Assembly (NCBI GenBank): GCA_964035795.1
Contig: OZ038324.1
Coordinates: forward strand, 10,698,251-10,762,250
DNA length: 64,000 nt
DNA from: Pterobdella sp. o SKG-2022
Lineage: Eukaryota > Annelida > Clitellata > Hirudinida > Piscicolidae
Direction: 5' to 3'
Shown: in pieces, positions 15,671-37,593 of the stretch
Numbering within the stretch: the first letter of the stretch is position 1
Layout: the number at the start of each line of letters is the position of its first letter
Notes under the pieces: generated by a model
Seen by the model: only the letters and a program-made list of their open reading frames with translations
Databases searched by the model: none
Told to the model about the DNA's origin: nothing
Translations under genes and position numbers: made by a program

Positions 15671-17439
15671 AACTACTACTACTATCACCACCATCACTAC
15701 TATTTATGAAGCTAACTTAATACTCGCGTCACGTTATTGCTGGTAATAAATAATATTTATAATAAATTATAGTTAACATAATTATTTTTTTTGTTCTTAT
15801 CAAGCTTTTTGTCCAAGGTGTTTTTATATGAGATTTAGTAATAGTTTCAACATTTTTATACATGTAATCACAATCTTTTGATTATGGCCAGTTTGATATT
15901 ATTTTTATTATTTGAGACAGTTTGATATTATTTTTATTATTTGAGGCAGTTTGTTATTCCATGGCTTATTATGGTATGCAGGTTGAATGAGTGCACAACT
16001 TTGTTGGAGGCCTGTAAAACTTTAAGCTCCTATTATTAGTAGTTTTTAATTATCAGTATATTGATTATTTTTTTTATTAATTTGAAAAATAAATCATTTA
16101 ATTAATCATGAGCTTATATTATGAACAAAATTATTAAATTATCGAAAAGTATATTAAAATGCTGCGAAATTTGACAACTTTTTGGAATAAAAATCACATT
16201 GTCTTCTGGAAAAATGCTGACAACTTCGAAATTGTGATAGCAAAAAGCCATTACCCTCCATATTTGTTTCCTATGCGACTTTCATCAGTTTCTATGCAAC
16301 TTTAATAATGATAATAATGAATTATTTGTATAGCGCATCTTATCGTTCAAAGGCGTTCTGCTATGAACTGCTTGAAGGAGAAAGTTTTTAGGTTTTTGAG
16401 AAAAGTAGGATAGGAAGAAGATTAGGAGGAAGAGAGTTCCAGAAAAGTGGACCAGAAAAAAAAAGCAGGTTTAGCATAGGAGTGAGAGAGATAATGAAGA
16501 GTTGAGAGCGAATAGAGGACCGTAGGCCAGCACGTTTTGGAGATAGTAAGAGGTTTGAAAGATAGGAAGGCGAAGTAGAATGAAAAATTTTGTACATGAA
16601 AGAAGAGATTTTGAAGGAAGAAGGAAAGTGAAGAGGTAGCCAGTGAAGATCGACAAGAGATGGAGATATAGGAGAATGAAAGACCAGGCGTGCAGCAGAG
16701 TTGAAAGCTTTAGTCAGAGGGTAGAGTAGATTTAGGAAAATTAAAGTACAGAGTTGCAGTAATCAAGTTTGGAGAGAACAAGAGAGCTGACAAGAACCTC
16801 AAGAGAGGCATCATCGAATAAAGAAGAGATCTATCTGATACGACGTGGGTGAAAAAAACAAGAAGCAACAGAGAAAATTAGAAAATTAAAAGAAAGGGAA
16901 GAATTAAGGAGAAAGCCAAGACAGTGAATAGCGGACCTTCACCATAATTTCCTATGCATCTCCCATCATAGTTTACAGGACATTTGCATCACTATTTGCC
17001 AAAAAATGCATTTCGACATCTTGCTAACATTATATTTTAGTATCATCAATTAGACATAAATCGAATGATTATACACTCGGCAGATGTCGCGACCAACTTT
17101 ATTAACGCAAAAGACTATTCTCAAAATTTAATCTTTTATTATCGATAGATTTTTGTTACTTGGTTGTGTTCATGGAAATGTTTACCATGCTTTCAAAGAG
17201 ACACCCACCAATCAGACATACCAAATCACCTGTTAAACTTAAAAAACCTTCGCCATTGTACAAACAAAAGATTGTTGCCATCTTTAAAGATACAGTCATG
17301 GAAATCAAAATCTTCTTCAATTTCTCTTTCCCACACCACCCCTGCCATTGTGAATGATTGAGATGTGATATCAATCCATTAGATCATTTGCTTATCATAT
17401 GATGATGTAAGCTTCATGACATAAACTTTAGAAAATGTT
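15526..17439. other. Intergenic with one possible dispersed repeat (16,310-16,930)
   Basis: Mostly AT-rich DNA. The block 16,310-16,930 differs: it is purine-rich on the plus strand, begins with AATAATAATGAATTATTTGT then ATAGCGCA, and the minus strand has LLFFSGPLFWNSLPPN, which resembles the C-terminal tail of some LINE reverse transcriptases. It may be a decayed element, but too little is preserved to classify. Confidence 0.35.
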
Positions 17440-18397
<958 letters not shown>

Positions 18398-18654
18398 GTT
18401 TGAACTTATAAAATTCAAAAGCAAAATTTAAGCAAAAAGATGAGTTCAAACAATTTCTATGTACGTAGTAAAACTTGGCATCTGTCAAAGTAGATAAAAT
18501 ATTTCAATAATTTTCTGCAAATAACTCAAAATAAAAATTTTTAAAATTGACTATAAATTTTAAGTAAAATTTTTTACCAAGTTTTTATTTAAATCCTTTT
18601 TTAGCTCTAAAACAGGCGCGCTAGAAATAGTAATTGTAGAGACTTCGTAGGGGT
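18398..18654. promoter_or_regulatory. Putative bidirectional promoter, MEAF6 / POLD1
   Basis: The 257 bp between the two divergent start codons must hold both 5' UTRs and probably both core promoters. I see no TATA box or CpG enrichment apart from AACAGGCGCGC near 18,611. This is inferred from arrangement only. Confidence 0.5.
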
Positions 18655-21600
18655 ATGAATTCTAAAAAGTTTTCTGGCAACCAGGCTTCAGCACCAAAAA
18701 AAGCAAAGTGAATATTTTTTATATTTCATCATAAAACAAAAATTAATTTTTTATTCATTATTTCAATAGGAATGAAAAATTGTGTTCATCGGCTAATGTA
18801 CAAATTTATCGTTCAACGTCTCATAACAAATGTTAAACACATTTAACACAGATATGACGAGGAAGAAGAGATGGACTTCGACGACGATTTAAACATGGCG
18901 TTTGAAATCGAAGAAGAGTTTTCTCAGCCAGACTTACAAGAGATGGAGGCTTTGGACACAACAGAACTTAAAAGCGAAGCTACCTGGAAGAGACCTGATC
19001 CTCCTTCATTGGACGCAGACAAGCATGACTTAGTCTTCCAGCAGGTTGACGTTGAGCATTACACCGGTGAGAGGGTGGAAAGTTTTGGCTGTACACCTAA
19101 ACATCTGTAGGATATTCAAATTCGACCACATTACACAATATTTAAGCTTATCACATTTCACTTTAGGAGATGCTCTGCCAGGAATCCGAGGTTTTCCGAA
19201 GGGAGGAAAGAGTGCTATAGTATCCTTATATGGAGTGACTGTTGAAGGTTGTAGTGTGTGTCTCCATGTACATGGTTTTCTTCCCTACTTCTTTGCTTCT
19301 GCCCCCCCAAACTTCAAGGAGGATGACTGTGGCAAGTTCAGAGTCGGTGGTCACTTTATCTTTTTCTGTTTTTAACTGTTCATTTATTTTTAATAATTTT
19401 CAATGCTAATATTTCAAACCAGGAACTTTTAAACTCGAGTTTGTTGAAGGAAGTGAAGAATGCAGCAGAGTTTGGCAATGTGGTGGTCGGGGTGGAACTG
19501 GTCTTCAAACAAAGTATTTGTTTCAAATGTCATGACACTATTAAAACCTTTTAATGACTTTCAGGCATTCTGGGTTACAATGGTGAAAAGAAGGAGCTTT
19601 TTTTGAAGGTTTCTCTCCTTCTACCTCGGTTTGTGAGCACCACAAAAAGGATCCTTGACAATGGCTTTCAATTCCCTGGCCACCTTCACCACTTGTACAC
19701 TATTTATGAAAGCAACATTGACTTTGATACCAGGTTGTTATATTTTGTATCAATTTTTTATTAAGGTATGTTGTTTATCATAACCAACTGTGAATACAGG
19801 TTCATGGTTGATTTGGGTATGGTAGGTTGTTGTTGGGTGCAAGTGGAGAAAGGCAAGTTCAAAGTAAGATCACCACATTCCACTTCACCACTCCCTCCTC
19901 GCACTCGATGCCAGTGGGAGGCTGATGTTTTCTGGAGTGATCTCACTGCCTACAGTGTTGGTCATTCAATCACAAGCCACAACTTATTTGTACCATGGCT
20001 TATATGAGCTATTTAACTCCTAATGTCATTTAAATGAAGCTAATGTCATATGAATGATAGGCAGAGGGTGAGTGGCAACAAGTAGCACCTCTCAGGATTC
20101 TTAGCTTTGACATCGAGTGTGCTGGTCGCAAAGGTAGATGTTTATAACTTTTTGACCATTATAAGAACGTTTACACATTGTTATAACATTGAAATTTTAC
20201 CATCACCTCATCACACCACTTTATTCTCACTTCAACACTTCATCACATTCCAGGTGTTTTTCCTGAAGCAGACAAAGACCCAGTCATCCAGATTGCCTGT
20301 CAAGTCAGTAATCTTTTTATCTATGTGTATCACTCTACACACATACTCACACATAAACACAGGTGCAAAGACAGGGAGAGAAAGATCCATTCATAAAGAC
20401 AGTGATGACGTTGAATTCTTGTTCTCCTATTGTGGGTGCTCAAGTTTTGTCTTTTGAAACTGAAGATAAACTGTTGCTTGTTAGTTTGGGTGGTGGTGTG
20501 TGCATATTTGGATTTGTAATGATGTTGCTGATGCTATTAATATTACAAGCTCATTTGTATTAGCCAACTTCTGTGTACCCCAGCTACTGGGAGGCATACA
20601 GCAGTTTAATATAAATTGTATGTATTTAAAACAGCACTGGGCAGAGTTTGTTCGACAAGTTGACCCAGATATTCTGACTGGCTACAACATCCAGAACTTT
20701 GACTTGACCTACTTGTTAAATAGAGCGAAGCATTTGAAACTGTCCTCATTTGCATACCTGGGTCGTGTGTGTAAGGTGGCATCTGTGGTCAGAAGTCAGG
20801 TAGGTGATGGTATGATGTTGTGTTGTAGCTGATGTTGAAAACGTTGTTCTTAGTGTTGAATTGATTCATGGGCAGATGATTCAGTCAAAGCAAATGGGAA
20901 AGAGAGAACAAAAGCAGATAAACATAGAGGGGAGAGTTCAGTTTGACTTGTTGTTGGTGCTGCTGAGGGATTACAAACTAAGGTCATACAGACTGAATGC
21001 TGTGTCTTATCACTTCCTTGGAGAGCAAAAAGAAGATGTTCATCACTCCATCATCTCTGATTTGCAGGTTGGTGTCCAAGTAGTGTTTGAGTGCTTGTTG
21101 GCAAACCTTATGAAGATATAAAACAAAAGGAATGTTACCTAGGCAGGAAATGATCAGACACGAAGAAGGTTGGCCGTGTATTGTTTGAAGGATGCCTTGC
21201 TTCCTTTGAGGTTGATCGACAAACTGATGAGTTTGATAAACTACATGGAAATGGCTCGTGTCACTGGTGTTCCATTGTCCTCCCTTCTTTCTCGAGGACA
21301 ACAAATCAAGGTGAGTCATCATTATTTCAGGGAGTTGTTGTGTGTGTGGGGATGGAGGGCTAGAGAGTGTGTTGTGGATAGTAGTGTTGATGATGTTGGC
21401 AGGTGATGTCACAATTGTTGCGCAAGTCTCGGGAGCATGATTTGATCATTCCAACTCACAAAGCATCAGTAGGAGAAGAGTTCACAGGAGCCACAGTGAT
21501 TGAACCCCTCAAAGGATTCTACAACATCCCCATTGCCACCCTTGACTTCTCCTCCTTGTACCCATCGATCATGATGGCCCACAACCTTTGCTACTCCACC

Positions 21601-23991
21601 CTTCTTCACCACAACACACATCTCTCTGCTGACCAGTACATCAAAACACCATCAGGAAATTATTTTGTTAAGGCATCAGTTCGCAAGGGTATTCTGCCTG
21701 AAATCCTTGAAAACCTTCTGAGTGCAAGGAAGAAAGCTAAGACAGACCTCAAGAATGAGACTGACCCTTTCCGCAAGCAGGTGCTTGATGGACGACAGCT
21801 CGCCCTCAAAATCTCTGCTAACTCTGTGTATGGCTTCACTGGAGCTCAAGTGGGAAAGCTTCCCTGTCTAGAGATCTCTCAGGTTTGCCACCCATTCGTC
21901 ATCACCAATGTGCCCCAACATTATTATCCTACAGAGTGTCACAGCATTTGGCAGGCAGATGATTGACATGACAAAACAAGCCGTGGAAGAGACATTCACC
22001 ATTAAAAATGGCTACTCTCACAATGCTAAGGTAGATGTCATATTCTCTCATAAAGATAATCATTTCAAATTAGTTTTTCAATGATGATGTGATGATGATT
22101 TACCTCTATAGCACTTCTGTCCTAAATTACTGGGGTAGGACCTTTAGAGCACTAACTTTTCGCTTTCAGCTTTGTCTGTCAAAAGCCTCCATCCTCTGAA
22201 AACCCATTTTCCAAATCAGTTCAATTGAGATGGGTTGTTTATTTTAAGGAAATTTACATCACAAATGCTTGAATACTTGGTGGTGGCACAAAAGCCTCTT
22301 ACGGGCAATTGATATGTGGGGACACAAGCTCACCATTCTCATCACTCCATTTCCATCACTTCATCACCCACCATCTCAGGTGATATATGGAGACACAGAC
22401 TCGGTGATGTGTCGTTTTGGTGTGGGCACAGTGGAAGAGGCAATGAAATTGGGCAAGGAGGCTGCAGACAAAATATCCGAAACCTTCCAGAAGCCCATAA
22501 AGCTGGAGTTTGAGAAGGTTTGCGTTCTTCTTCATCGAAAAATGACTAATCACATCTCACTTTCCAGGTTTACTACCCATACTTGTTGATCAACAAGAAA
22601 AGGTTAGTTCACAATTGTATCATCTTCACCATCATCATCACATCATCCCATTGTATTCTCACAACTACATCATCACATCATTCCATCACCATCTTGCAGC
22701 ATCATGTCATAATAATGATGATGATATCAAATGATGACTCCACCATGCCCCCTCACTCAAATATGCCAACATGCCACCTCACTCAGATATGCAGGCCTGT
22801 ACTACACCAAGGCAAACACATATGACAAGATGGACTGCAAAGGTATCGAGACCGTCAGGAGGGATAACTGCCCCCTTGTTGCCAACCTCATCAACTCCTG
22901 CCTCCAAAAAATCCTCATCTCCAGGTGTGTGCGTGTGTGTGTGTGGTGCGTTCATGAATGTGTTTTCATTAGTCTGTCCATAGGTGGAATACAAACACAA
23001 CTGAACACACAGAGACCCAGAAGCAGCCACAGAACATGCCAAGCAAGTGATCTCTGACCTCTTGTGCAACAGGATTGACATCTCTCAACTCGTGATCACA
23101 AAAGAACTTGCCAAGAGTGACTCTGAATACGCTGGAAAACAAGCACACAATGAACTTGCCAATAGGTGGTGAGGGTGGTGGTCGCTATGGTGACGAGGGT
23201 GGGGGTTGCTATGGTGACGAGAGGGGCGAGCATTATTATAAAAATAATACTGAAAGTAATAAATCAAATGACTCTTTCAATTTAATGATCTCATGCACAT
23301 ATTGAAGGATGCGCAAGAGAGATGCGGGAAGTGCTCCTCAGTTGGGGGACAGAGTGCCCTACGTCATTATTGCTGCTCCAAAGGTGCCTCATCATATACA
23401 TAATATTAGTAATATTCAATAGTAAAAACAATGACTGATAAATATCATCCTTCTACTCATTATCACCTTCCTCTTCATCTCATACAACCAATGTCACAGG
23501 GTACAGCAGCTTACCTCAAATCAGAAGTTGGTCAAATATGCTTTATAATATCGTTTCTCATTTATAACTTATTCTTTCACCTCTCACGTCAGCACCACAT
23601 AACCCACCATGCACACCTCAGGACCCCATATACGTCTTAGAGAACAACATCCCCATCGACACCCAGTACTACCTCCACAACCAACTCAGCAACCCCCTTC
23701 TCCGCATCTTCGAGCCCATCCTTGGAGAGAAAAAGGCAGAGAGTATTCTACTTAGTATGTGCCATCTCTTCATACCAAAATTCATGTGTTATATGTATTC
23801 ATAGTAAATTGTTTCTATTATTTCTTTTATTATTATTGTTGTTATTATTGTGATCAGAGGGAGAACACACACGTTGCAAGACATTGGTGACGTCAAAGGT
23901 GGGAGGCTTAGCAGCTTTTACCAAGAAGAAGTACACATGCATATCATGCAAGACCCCCCTCGATTCCCAAGATGGTCTATCTCTCTATCTG

Positions 23992-24048
<57 letters not shown>

Positions 24049-24704
24049 CTATTTATATATCTACCTACTCACAACCACCTCTACAACACAGCGGTTTGCA
24101 GGCATTGCAGGGAGGATGAGGCAGTAATCTACAACAGGGAGATGAACAACTTCAACCAACTCGAAAACAAATTTAACAAATTGTGGACTCAATGCCAACG
24201 GTTCTCATTACTTATTCTGTCTCATCTTCATCACTTGTTCATATTCATTACTTATTCTCACTTCTTCGTCACTTGTTCATTCTCATTATTTATTCTCTCT
24301 TCTTCATCACTTGTTCATCCTCATTACTTATTCTATCTCTTCTTCATCACTTGTTCATTCTCATTACTTATACTGTCTCATCCTCATCATTTGTTCATCC
24401 TCATTACTTATTCATGTTTTCACTTCTTATTCATTCATGATGTTGCATCAGATGTCAAGGAAGCCTGCATGAGGAAGTTTTGTGCACCAGGTTGGTGTGG
24501 GAGAGTGGTTGTTATTGCTTGTTGCTTGAGTGATAATATGTTTAGAGATTATCTTTAAATTTTATTGGTTTGGTGGATGATTGGACTTTTGAAGTTCACA
24601 TAATAGCATTTCAATTGATCAGTCGAGATTGCCCGATCTTCTACATGAGGACCAAGGTGAGAAAAGACCTCGAAGTCCAAGGAGAATTCTTGCTTCGTTT
24701 TTAA
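18655..24704 (+). CDS. POLD1: DNA polymerase delta catalytic subunit, complete
   Basis: This is the lagging-strand replicative polymerase with proofreading. The 25 exons are 18655-18707, 18852-19066, 19167-19342, 19423-19513, 19565-19733, 19800-19960, 20065-20133, 20254-20303, 20363-20479, 20635-20799, 20876-21067, 21143-21310, 21403-21882, 21935-22030, 22380-22517, 22568-22602, 22787-22924, 23013-23165, 23308-23383, 23500-23526, 23622-23754, 23858-23974, 24092-24200, 24452-24490, 24623-24704. All phases agree, giving 1,082 residues (human about 1,107). Exonuclease motifs are [16 protein letters not shown] and YCLKDA. Polymerase motifs are [14 protein letters not shown] (A), [12 protein letters not shown] (B) and YGDTDSVM (C). 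The C-terminal cysteine clusters are CISCKT..VCRHC and CQRCQG..CTSRDC. The acceptor of exon 7 (20,065) and the donor of exon 6 are the least certain junctions. The protein ends LLRF, shorter than vertebrates. All catalytic acidic residues are present. Confidence 0.96.
20567..20605. repeat. 39-bp foldback repeat, copy 2, in a POLD1 intron
   Basis: Reads ACTTCTGTGTACCCCAGCTA then CTGGGAGGCATACAGCAGT. It matches the reverse complement of 10,849-10,887 at about 33 of 39 positions. It lies 30 bp before a POLD1 acceptor. Confidence 0.75.
23986..24062. repeat. (TATC)n microsatellite in a POLD1 intron
   Basis: A run of TATC units follows the donor at 23,975 and occupies most of the 117-nt intron. 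Confidence 0.95.
24201..24415 (+). repeat. 36-40 bp minisatellite starting at a POLD1 splice donor
   Basis: Six units, each beginning GTTC and containing CATTACTTATTCT and TTCATCACTT. The first GT is the intron's 5' splice site and the array fills nearly the whole 251-nt intron between the two C-terminal cysteine-cluster exons. Confidence 0.9.
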
Positions 24705-25350
24705 AGCATCCGCGTTCCAAGGGATATTTGGTGGATGGATGTTGTGAGTTGTTGTAGGTGACTGAAGCAATTCGAAAGTTCCCAAAGCTACTAACTTCAA
24801 AGAAAAAAAAACTTTATTGAATTTAAAAATCTTTATATTTATGACAGCTTATTTTTTTTCGATTTTTGAATAATATGTCAAATCTGGAAAAAATTTTTCG
24901 CTTGTCGTTTGAGGTACAGCAGCGGCTTTTTTTTCTAATGATTTAGTGCAAAAGAAAAATTTATTGACAATCAAAAATATATTAGTTTTTTAAATTGTAA
25001 ATTTTTTTTTATTCGATAATTGATTTTTCATAGGCATTTATTTTTTTAATTGGAATACGAACGGACCCTTTAAAAATTAAATCGACACTAATGAAATGTT
25101 AACAGAATACTAGAAAAGTTTTTGTATTGTTCAACTTTAGGAATGAAAAAAATAAAAATCGTAAAATTTGAGAAATTTTGCTGATGTTTAGAGCAAAATT
25201 AAATATGAATAGGTCCACTCGATCATTTAACATATATTGAAAAGTCCCATTGAAATTAAAAGTTTCAAGGTGAATATAATTTTTTGCATCAATCCACGTT
25301 TAAAAAGTCATTTTATTTTGGACGATGTTTTCACGTGTGATTTCATTGAA
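24705..25350. other. Spacer between POLD1 and PHACTR
   Basis: AT-rich, with poly-T runs. The short minus-strand open frame at 24,555-24,800 is a shadow of the POLD1 last exon. PHACTR regulatory sequence is expected here; none is identifiable. Confidence 0.6.
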
Positions 25351-34139
<8,789 letters not shown>

Positions 34140-34177
34140 GCTACAAGTCATGTTACATCCACATCATTCAACACGTG

Positions 34178-34182
<5 letters not shown>

Positions 34183-34255
<73 letters not shown>

Positions 34256-34310
34256 TTTGTTTGTTTGTGTTTGTGTGTGTGTGTGCGTGCGTGTGTGTGT
34301 TTGTTTGTTT
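34183..34310. repeat. (TG)n microsatellite with TTTG interruptions
   Basis: A pure TG run to about 34,250, then TTTG-interrupted TG to about 34,313, just downstream of the PHACTR stop. Nothing LINE-like flanks it. Confidence 0.95.
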
Positions 34311-34313
34311 GTT

Positions 34314-35228
34314 TGGAGTATGTGTATTTGCGTGTGTGAATGTGTGTCTATTTGCGTGTGCACGTTTGTGTGCTTTGATAGAGATAAGATATAGAAATTA
34401 TTTTTGAATGAGTTGTATACACATTAAATGACGTTTTTGTACTTTCATTGCACAATAGTTTAAGCCAGCGTTGCATTGGCATCATTCCAATTTCAATAGC
34501 GACGTGTGCTTTTTTTGCAATACATACATTCATTTGCTACCTTATGTTTTGTTTTCTTTTTACTTGAGCAGCTTGTTTTGATCTGAGTTAAAGTTTTTTC
34601 CTGCATTCAACTCTCACACGTCTGCGAATTTTTATCAGTATTGTTATTTTAAAAGCACACCACCATTCCAAACTGTTTCTTATTTCTTTTATTTTTTTGT
34701 ACATTCCATCTGGTCACAACATTGCTTCAAAGCCACCAAATGGATCATTTCTCAGAGTGGTGCAGTCTAGCATTCCAGACCCTCGATTAAATTCGTTATT
34801 CATTCACTCATTTTTTTCTGTAAACCTGTACAAACATGCAGCGCCTCAACTGCTTATTTGAATTACCTTGCCACTGCAGCTTGGTCACGTGCCACTGCAG
34901 CTGGGTCACGTGCCACTCACGGCTGTGGACGTATTGAATGATGTATTAAATAGAATGATTGTTTTACATAGTGTTTCTACGTTCGCCAATCAAATATAAG
35001 ATACGAGTGTTTTTATTATGAAACAAAATGATTGGAAATATTGCACAAGTTTTTTAACGAAAGTTTAATGACAGAGTAAGTTAGCTTCTTCAAGATTTCA
35101 CTGCAAAATAAAGACGAATATTTTTATAATTAGCAGGCATAAATAACTTAAAGTGCATCTCTGAGAAAGTGTATCATTATGACGCCTCAAATTCAAAATG
35201 GCCATTCAAATATGAAAAAGAAGGAAAC
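34314..35228. other. Convergent intergenic spacer, PHACTR / protease
   Basis: The two genes converge here, so it should hold both 3' UTRs. There are several AATAAA-like hexamers, but none can be assigned. A duplicated 20-bp segment (gccactgcagctKggtcacgt) occurs at 34,872 and 34,892. Confidence 0.55.
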
Positions 35229-37350
35229 CTAACCTTTGGCGATTATTTCGATCCAGTCAAGAAAGGATTCGATCCTGGTGTAGATGCCAGGCTTCAAGGG
35301 AAGTCCACACCCTGCCCCCCATGACGTCACTCCCTGCAAATACCACCGCCCATTTATCCGGTTTTGACACACGAAGGGACCTCCGGAGTCTCCTTGACAC
35401 GCATCCTTCCCTCCTTCTTCGTACCCCGCACACAAGACTGAGTCGACGATCTGTGAGCCATAGTGGTTGGGTTTTCTGCACACTGCTTGACTCACTACGG
35501 GCAGTCTCACTTGGTTTAGTATGGTCTCATCGCCTGTGTCTTTGCGGGGGTTGATGGTATGATGTCATCAAAAGGTTACATAGGGAGGTAATCAAAAAGT
35601 TATGTAATGATGGCAAAGCATGAACTATCACCCTTGGTGTCACCCCAGCCAGTGGCGACACACAAGTCATCAATGCGGGGCTCCTCCTTCGGCAGGCACA
35701 CTGTTGCCACGTGCTTGTTCAGCTCCAAAGCTTCTCTGTGAGCATCATGTTATGTTTATGAGGGGCTTTTTGCATCACAAAGCAAGTACTTGAGAGTGAT
35801 GATGGCGATGTCGTAGGGACTGGATGAGGAGAAAGGGTTGTAGTATCTGTGTGTATAAATTTTTTTGAGGCTCGGTGATTGGGTGGGTCCATCCCTATGA
35901 CTAGTTTGGTCATAATCACCCGCAACTACCCTGAAACTGCTGTCATCAATTCTATGGTGGTACTTGTCGAAGCTGCCAAGGTTGTCAATTTAATCAAATT
36001 CTTCAAGCAAAATTCAAACTTAAGACTCACAAGCAATGAGCAGCTGTAAGGACGACAGTTTCTGAGATGATAGAGCCCCCACAAACATGATAATGTCTTC
36101 CTTCCACCACTTTCCTGATGCTCACCTGAAAGTCCAAATTTGAAATTTAATGGTAGTTGGGTGGTTGTGGGAGTAAGGCTAACCTGCCATGGCCAAGAGT
36201 GAGGCACTGCTGGGACTCCATTGACGATGCGCAGATCGATAGAGGGGTGGATGGAGGGTAGTCCACATGCTACGTCAGAAGGCTCTAAGGCTGTTTTGAA
36301 AACTCTTTTTTAACTTTACAAATTTACTTCACACCATTTAAAACACATATGAGAAAAAAGACTAACGGGAAGGGCTGATGAAGTCCCACTGGAAAGAGAA
36401 TCTGCCTGTTCCTCCACTTTGATCACTTAAAAAATACACAAACAAATATTTGCCTTCGGATTCCAACAGTTCTTGGGGAAGGGACCTTCCACAATACTTG
36501 GCCAATCGAAAGCCTTCTCCGTCCCTCACATCCCATACCTGCCATCAAATTTTTTTTTCATGGCTTGAATATATCTTTGAAACAATTTATAAAACCTGAA
36601 CAGAGTCATATTTGCACTGGCTGCTTTGTTCTACATCCATGATCTGAAATCTTACCCTCACTATCTGCCAACACAAACAACATCATACATCCCTCAACAC
36701 CACAACATCACACATCCCTCAACACCACAACATCACACATCCCTCAACACCACAACATCACACATCCCTTAACACCACAACATCACACATCTCTCAACCT
36801 TCCCTTCAGGAGCCACAAACTTCCAGCTGCATTTGATGTTGTCTCCATAATGTCCATCAAAGAAGCCTGGTGACATGACTGTTCCTGCTTCCTGAGTCAC
36901 CACATAGGGCTGTTCCTTGTTACATGGGTTGACTGCTGTGGCGCCATTGTGGCACATTATACATATTGACTTCATGATTTCATAATTAGCTACTATACTT
37001 GCATAGTTTTTGTCTTTTTATAATTGTTGTTACATCGAATCTTACTTTTATAAATAGCCTTTTTTCCTTCCTTTTTGATGCTGATTGTTTCGTCCTGCTC
37101 CGTCATTTCTCGCCCCTTGAGCAAACTAACCAGCTTCTCTAACAGATTTTTCTTTTCTTTATCTTCTTGTTTTTCCACTTTTTTTTTGTTATGCTCAATT
37201 TTTTCTTGATAAGCTTTTAGAGGGTCTTTTGGCTCAACACCACCCTCTCTAGGTTGGATCTTCTCTGCATCTTCATTCTGCACGAGGTGGCTATACACCT
37301 CATCCAAGCTCTCTTCATCCAGTTTTTCTTGCTTCTTTCTTGAAGCCTCG
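35229..37350 (-). CDS. Secreted serine protease: Lys/Glu-rich region, CUB, trypsin domain; 5' exon missing
   Basis: Exons, minus strand, phases consistent: 37046-37350, 36799-36935, 36596-36664, 36367-36538, 36184-36290, 36031-36125, 35790-35972, 35632-35735, 35229-35533. The first has about 100 residues rich in Lys and Glu and likely coiled coil. A CUB domain follows ([16 protein letters not shown], then CSWKF, then QCKYDSVQ, then GRFSFQWDF). The activation site is R-IVNG. The catalytic triad is [17 protein letters not shown] and QGDSGGP. Asp six residues before the Ser, and Gly in SWGAG and KPGIY, predict trypsin-like cleavage after Lys/Arg. CUB-trypsin proteins serve in invertebrate immunity, development or digestion; the role here is open. 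The signal peptide exon was not found upstream of 37,350. Confidence 0.88.
36665..36798 (-). repeat. Protease intron made of five 25-bp units
   Basis: On the minus strand the donor GTTGAG begins unit 1. Four more 25-bp units (GTTGAGGGATGTGTGATGTT plus GTGGT) follow, and after only GTGTTGGCAG the next exon starts. The whole 134-nt intron is accounted for. Confidence 0.95.
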
Positions 37351-37479
37351 CTTTTTTTTAGTTTATTTGTCAATTAAAACAAATAAAATTATTTAATATT
37401 TGTTAAAAAGAAGAAAAAAAAATCATAAATGAAGACAAACATTTTGAGAATGAAGAAGAAAAAAAACCAAAAGGTTATC

Positions 37480-37593
37480 CTAATAGTCATCACCGCTCAT
37501 CGATTTGATCAACAAGTACAACTTGAGAGGCACCACTTTGAAGAAAGGCACGGTCAGGCGTGAAGACACAGCCTTCAATTGTCCATTGTTCGC
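37480..37593 (-). CDS. Possible terminal exon of an unidentified gene
   Basis: After a TAG acceptor there are 37 sense codons and a stop on the minus strand (LTVPFFKVVPLKLYLLIKSM within it). Codons look protein-like and the acceptor is good, but I recognise no family and found no upstream partner before the lectin pseudogene. It could be a remnant or a chance frame. Confidence 0.3.
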   Translation of the reverse strand, partial: ANNGQLKAVSSRLTVPFFKVVPLKLYLLIKSMSGDDY

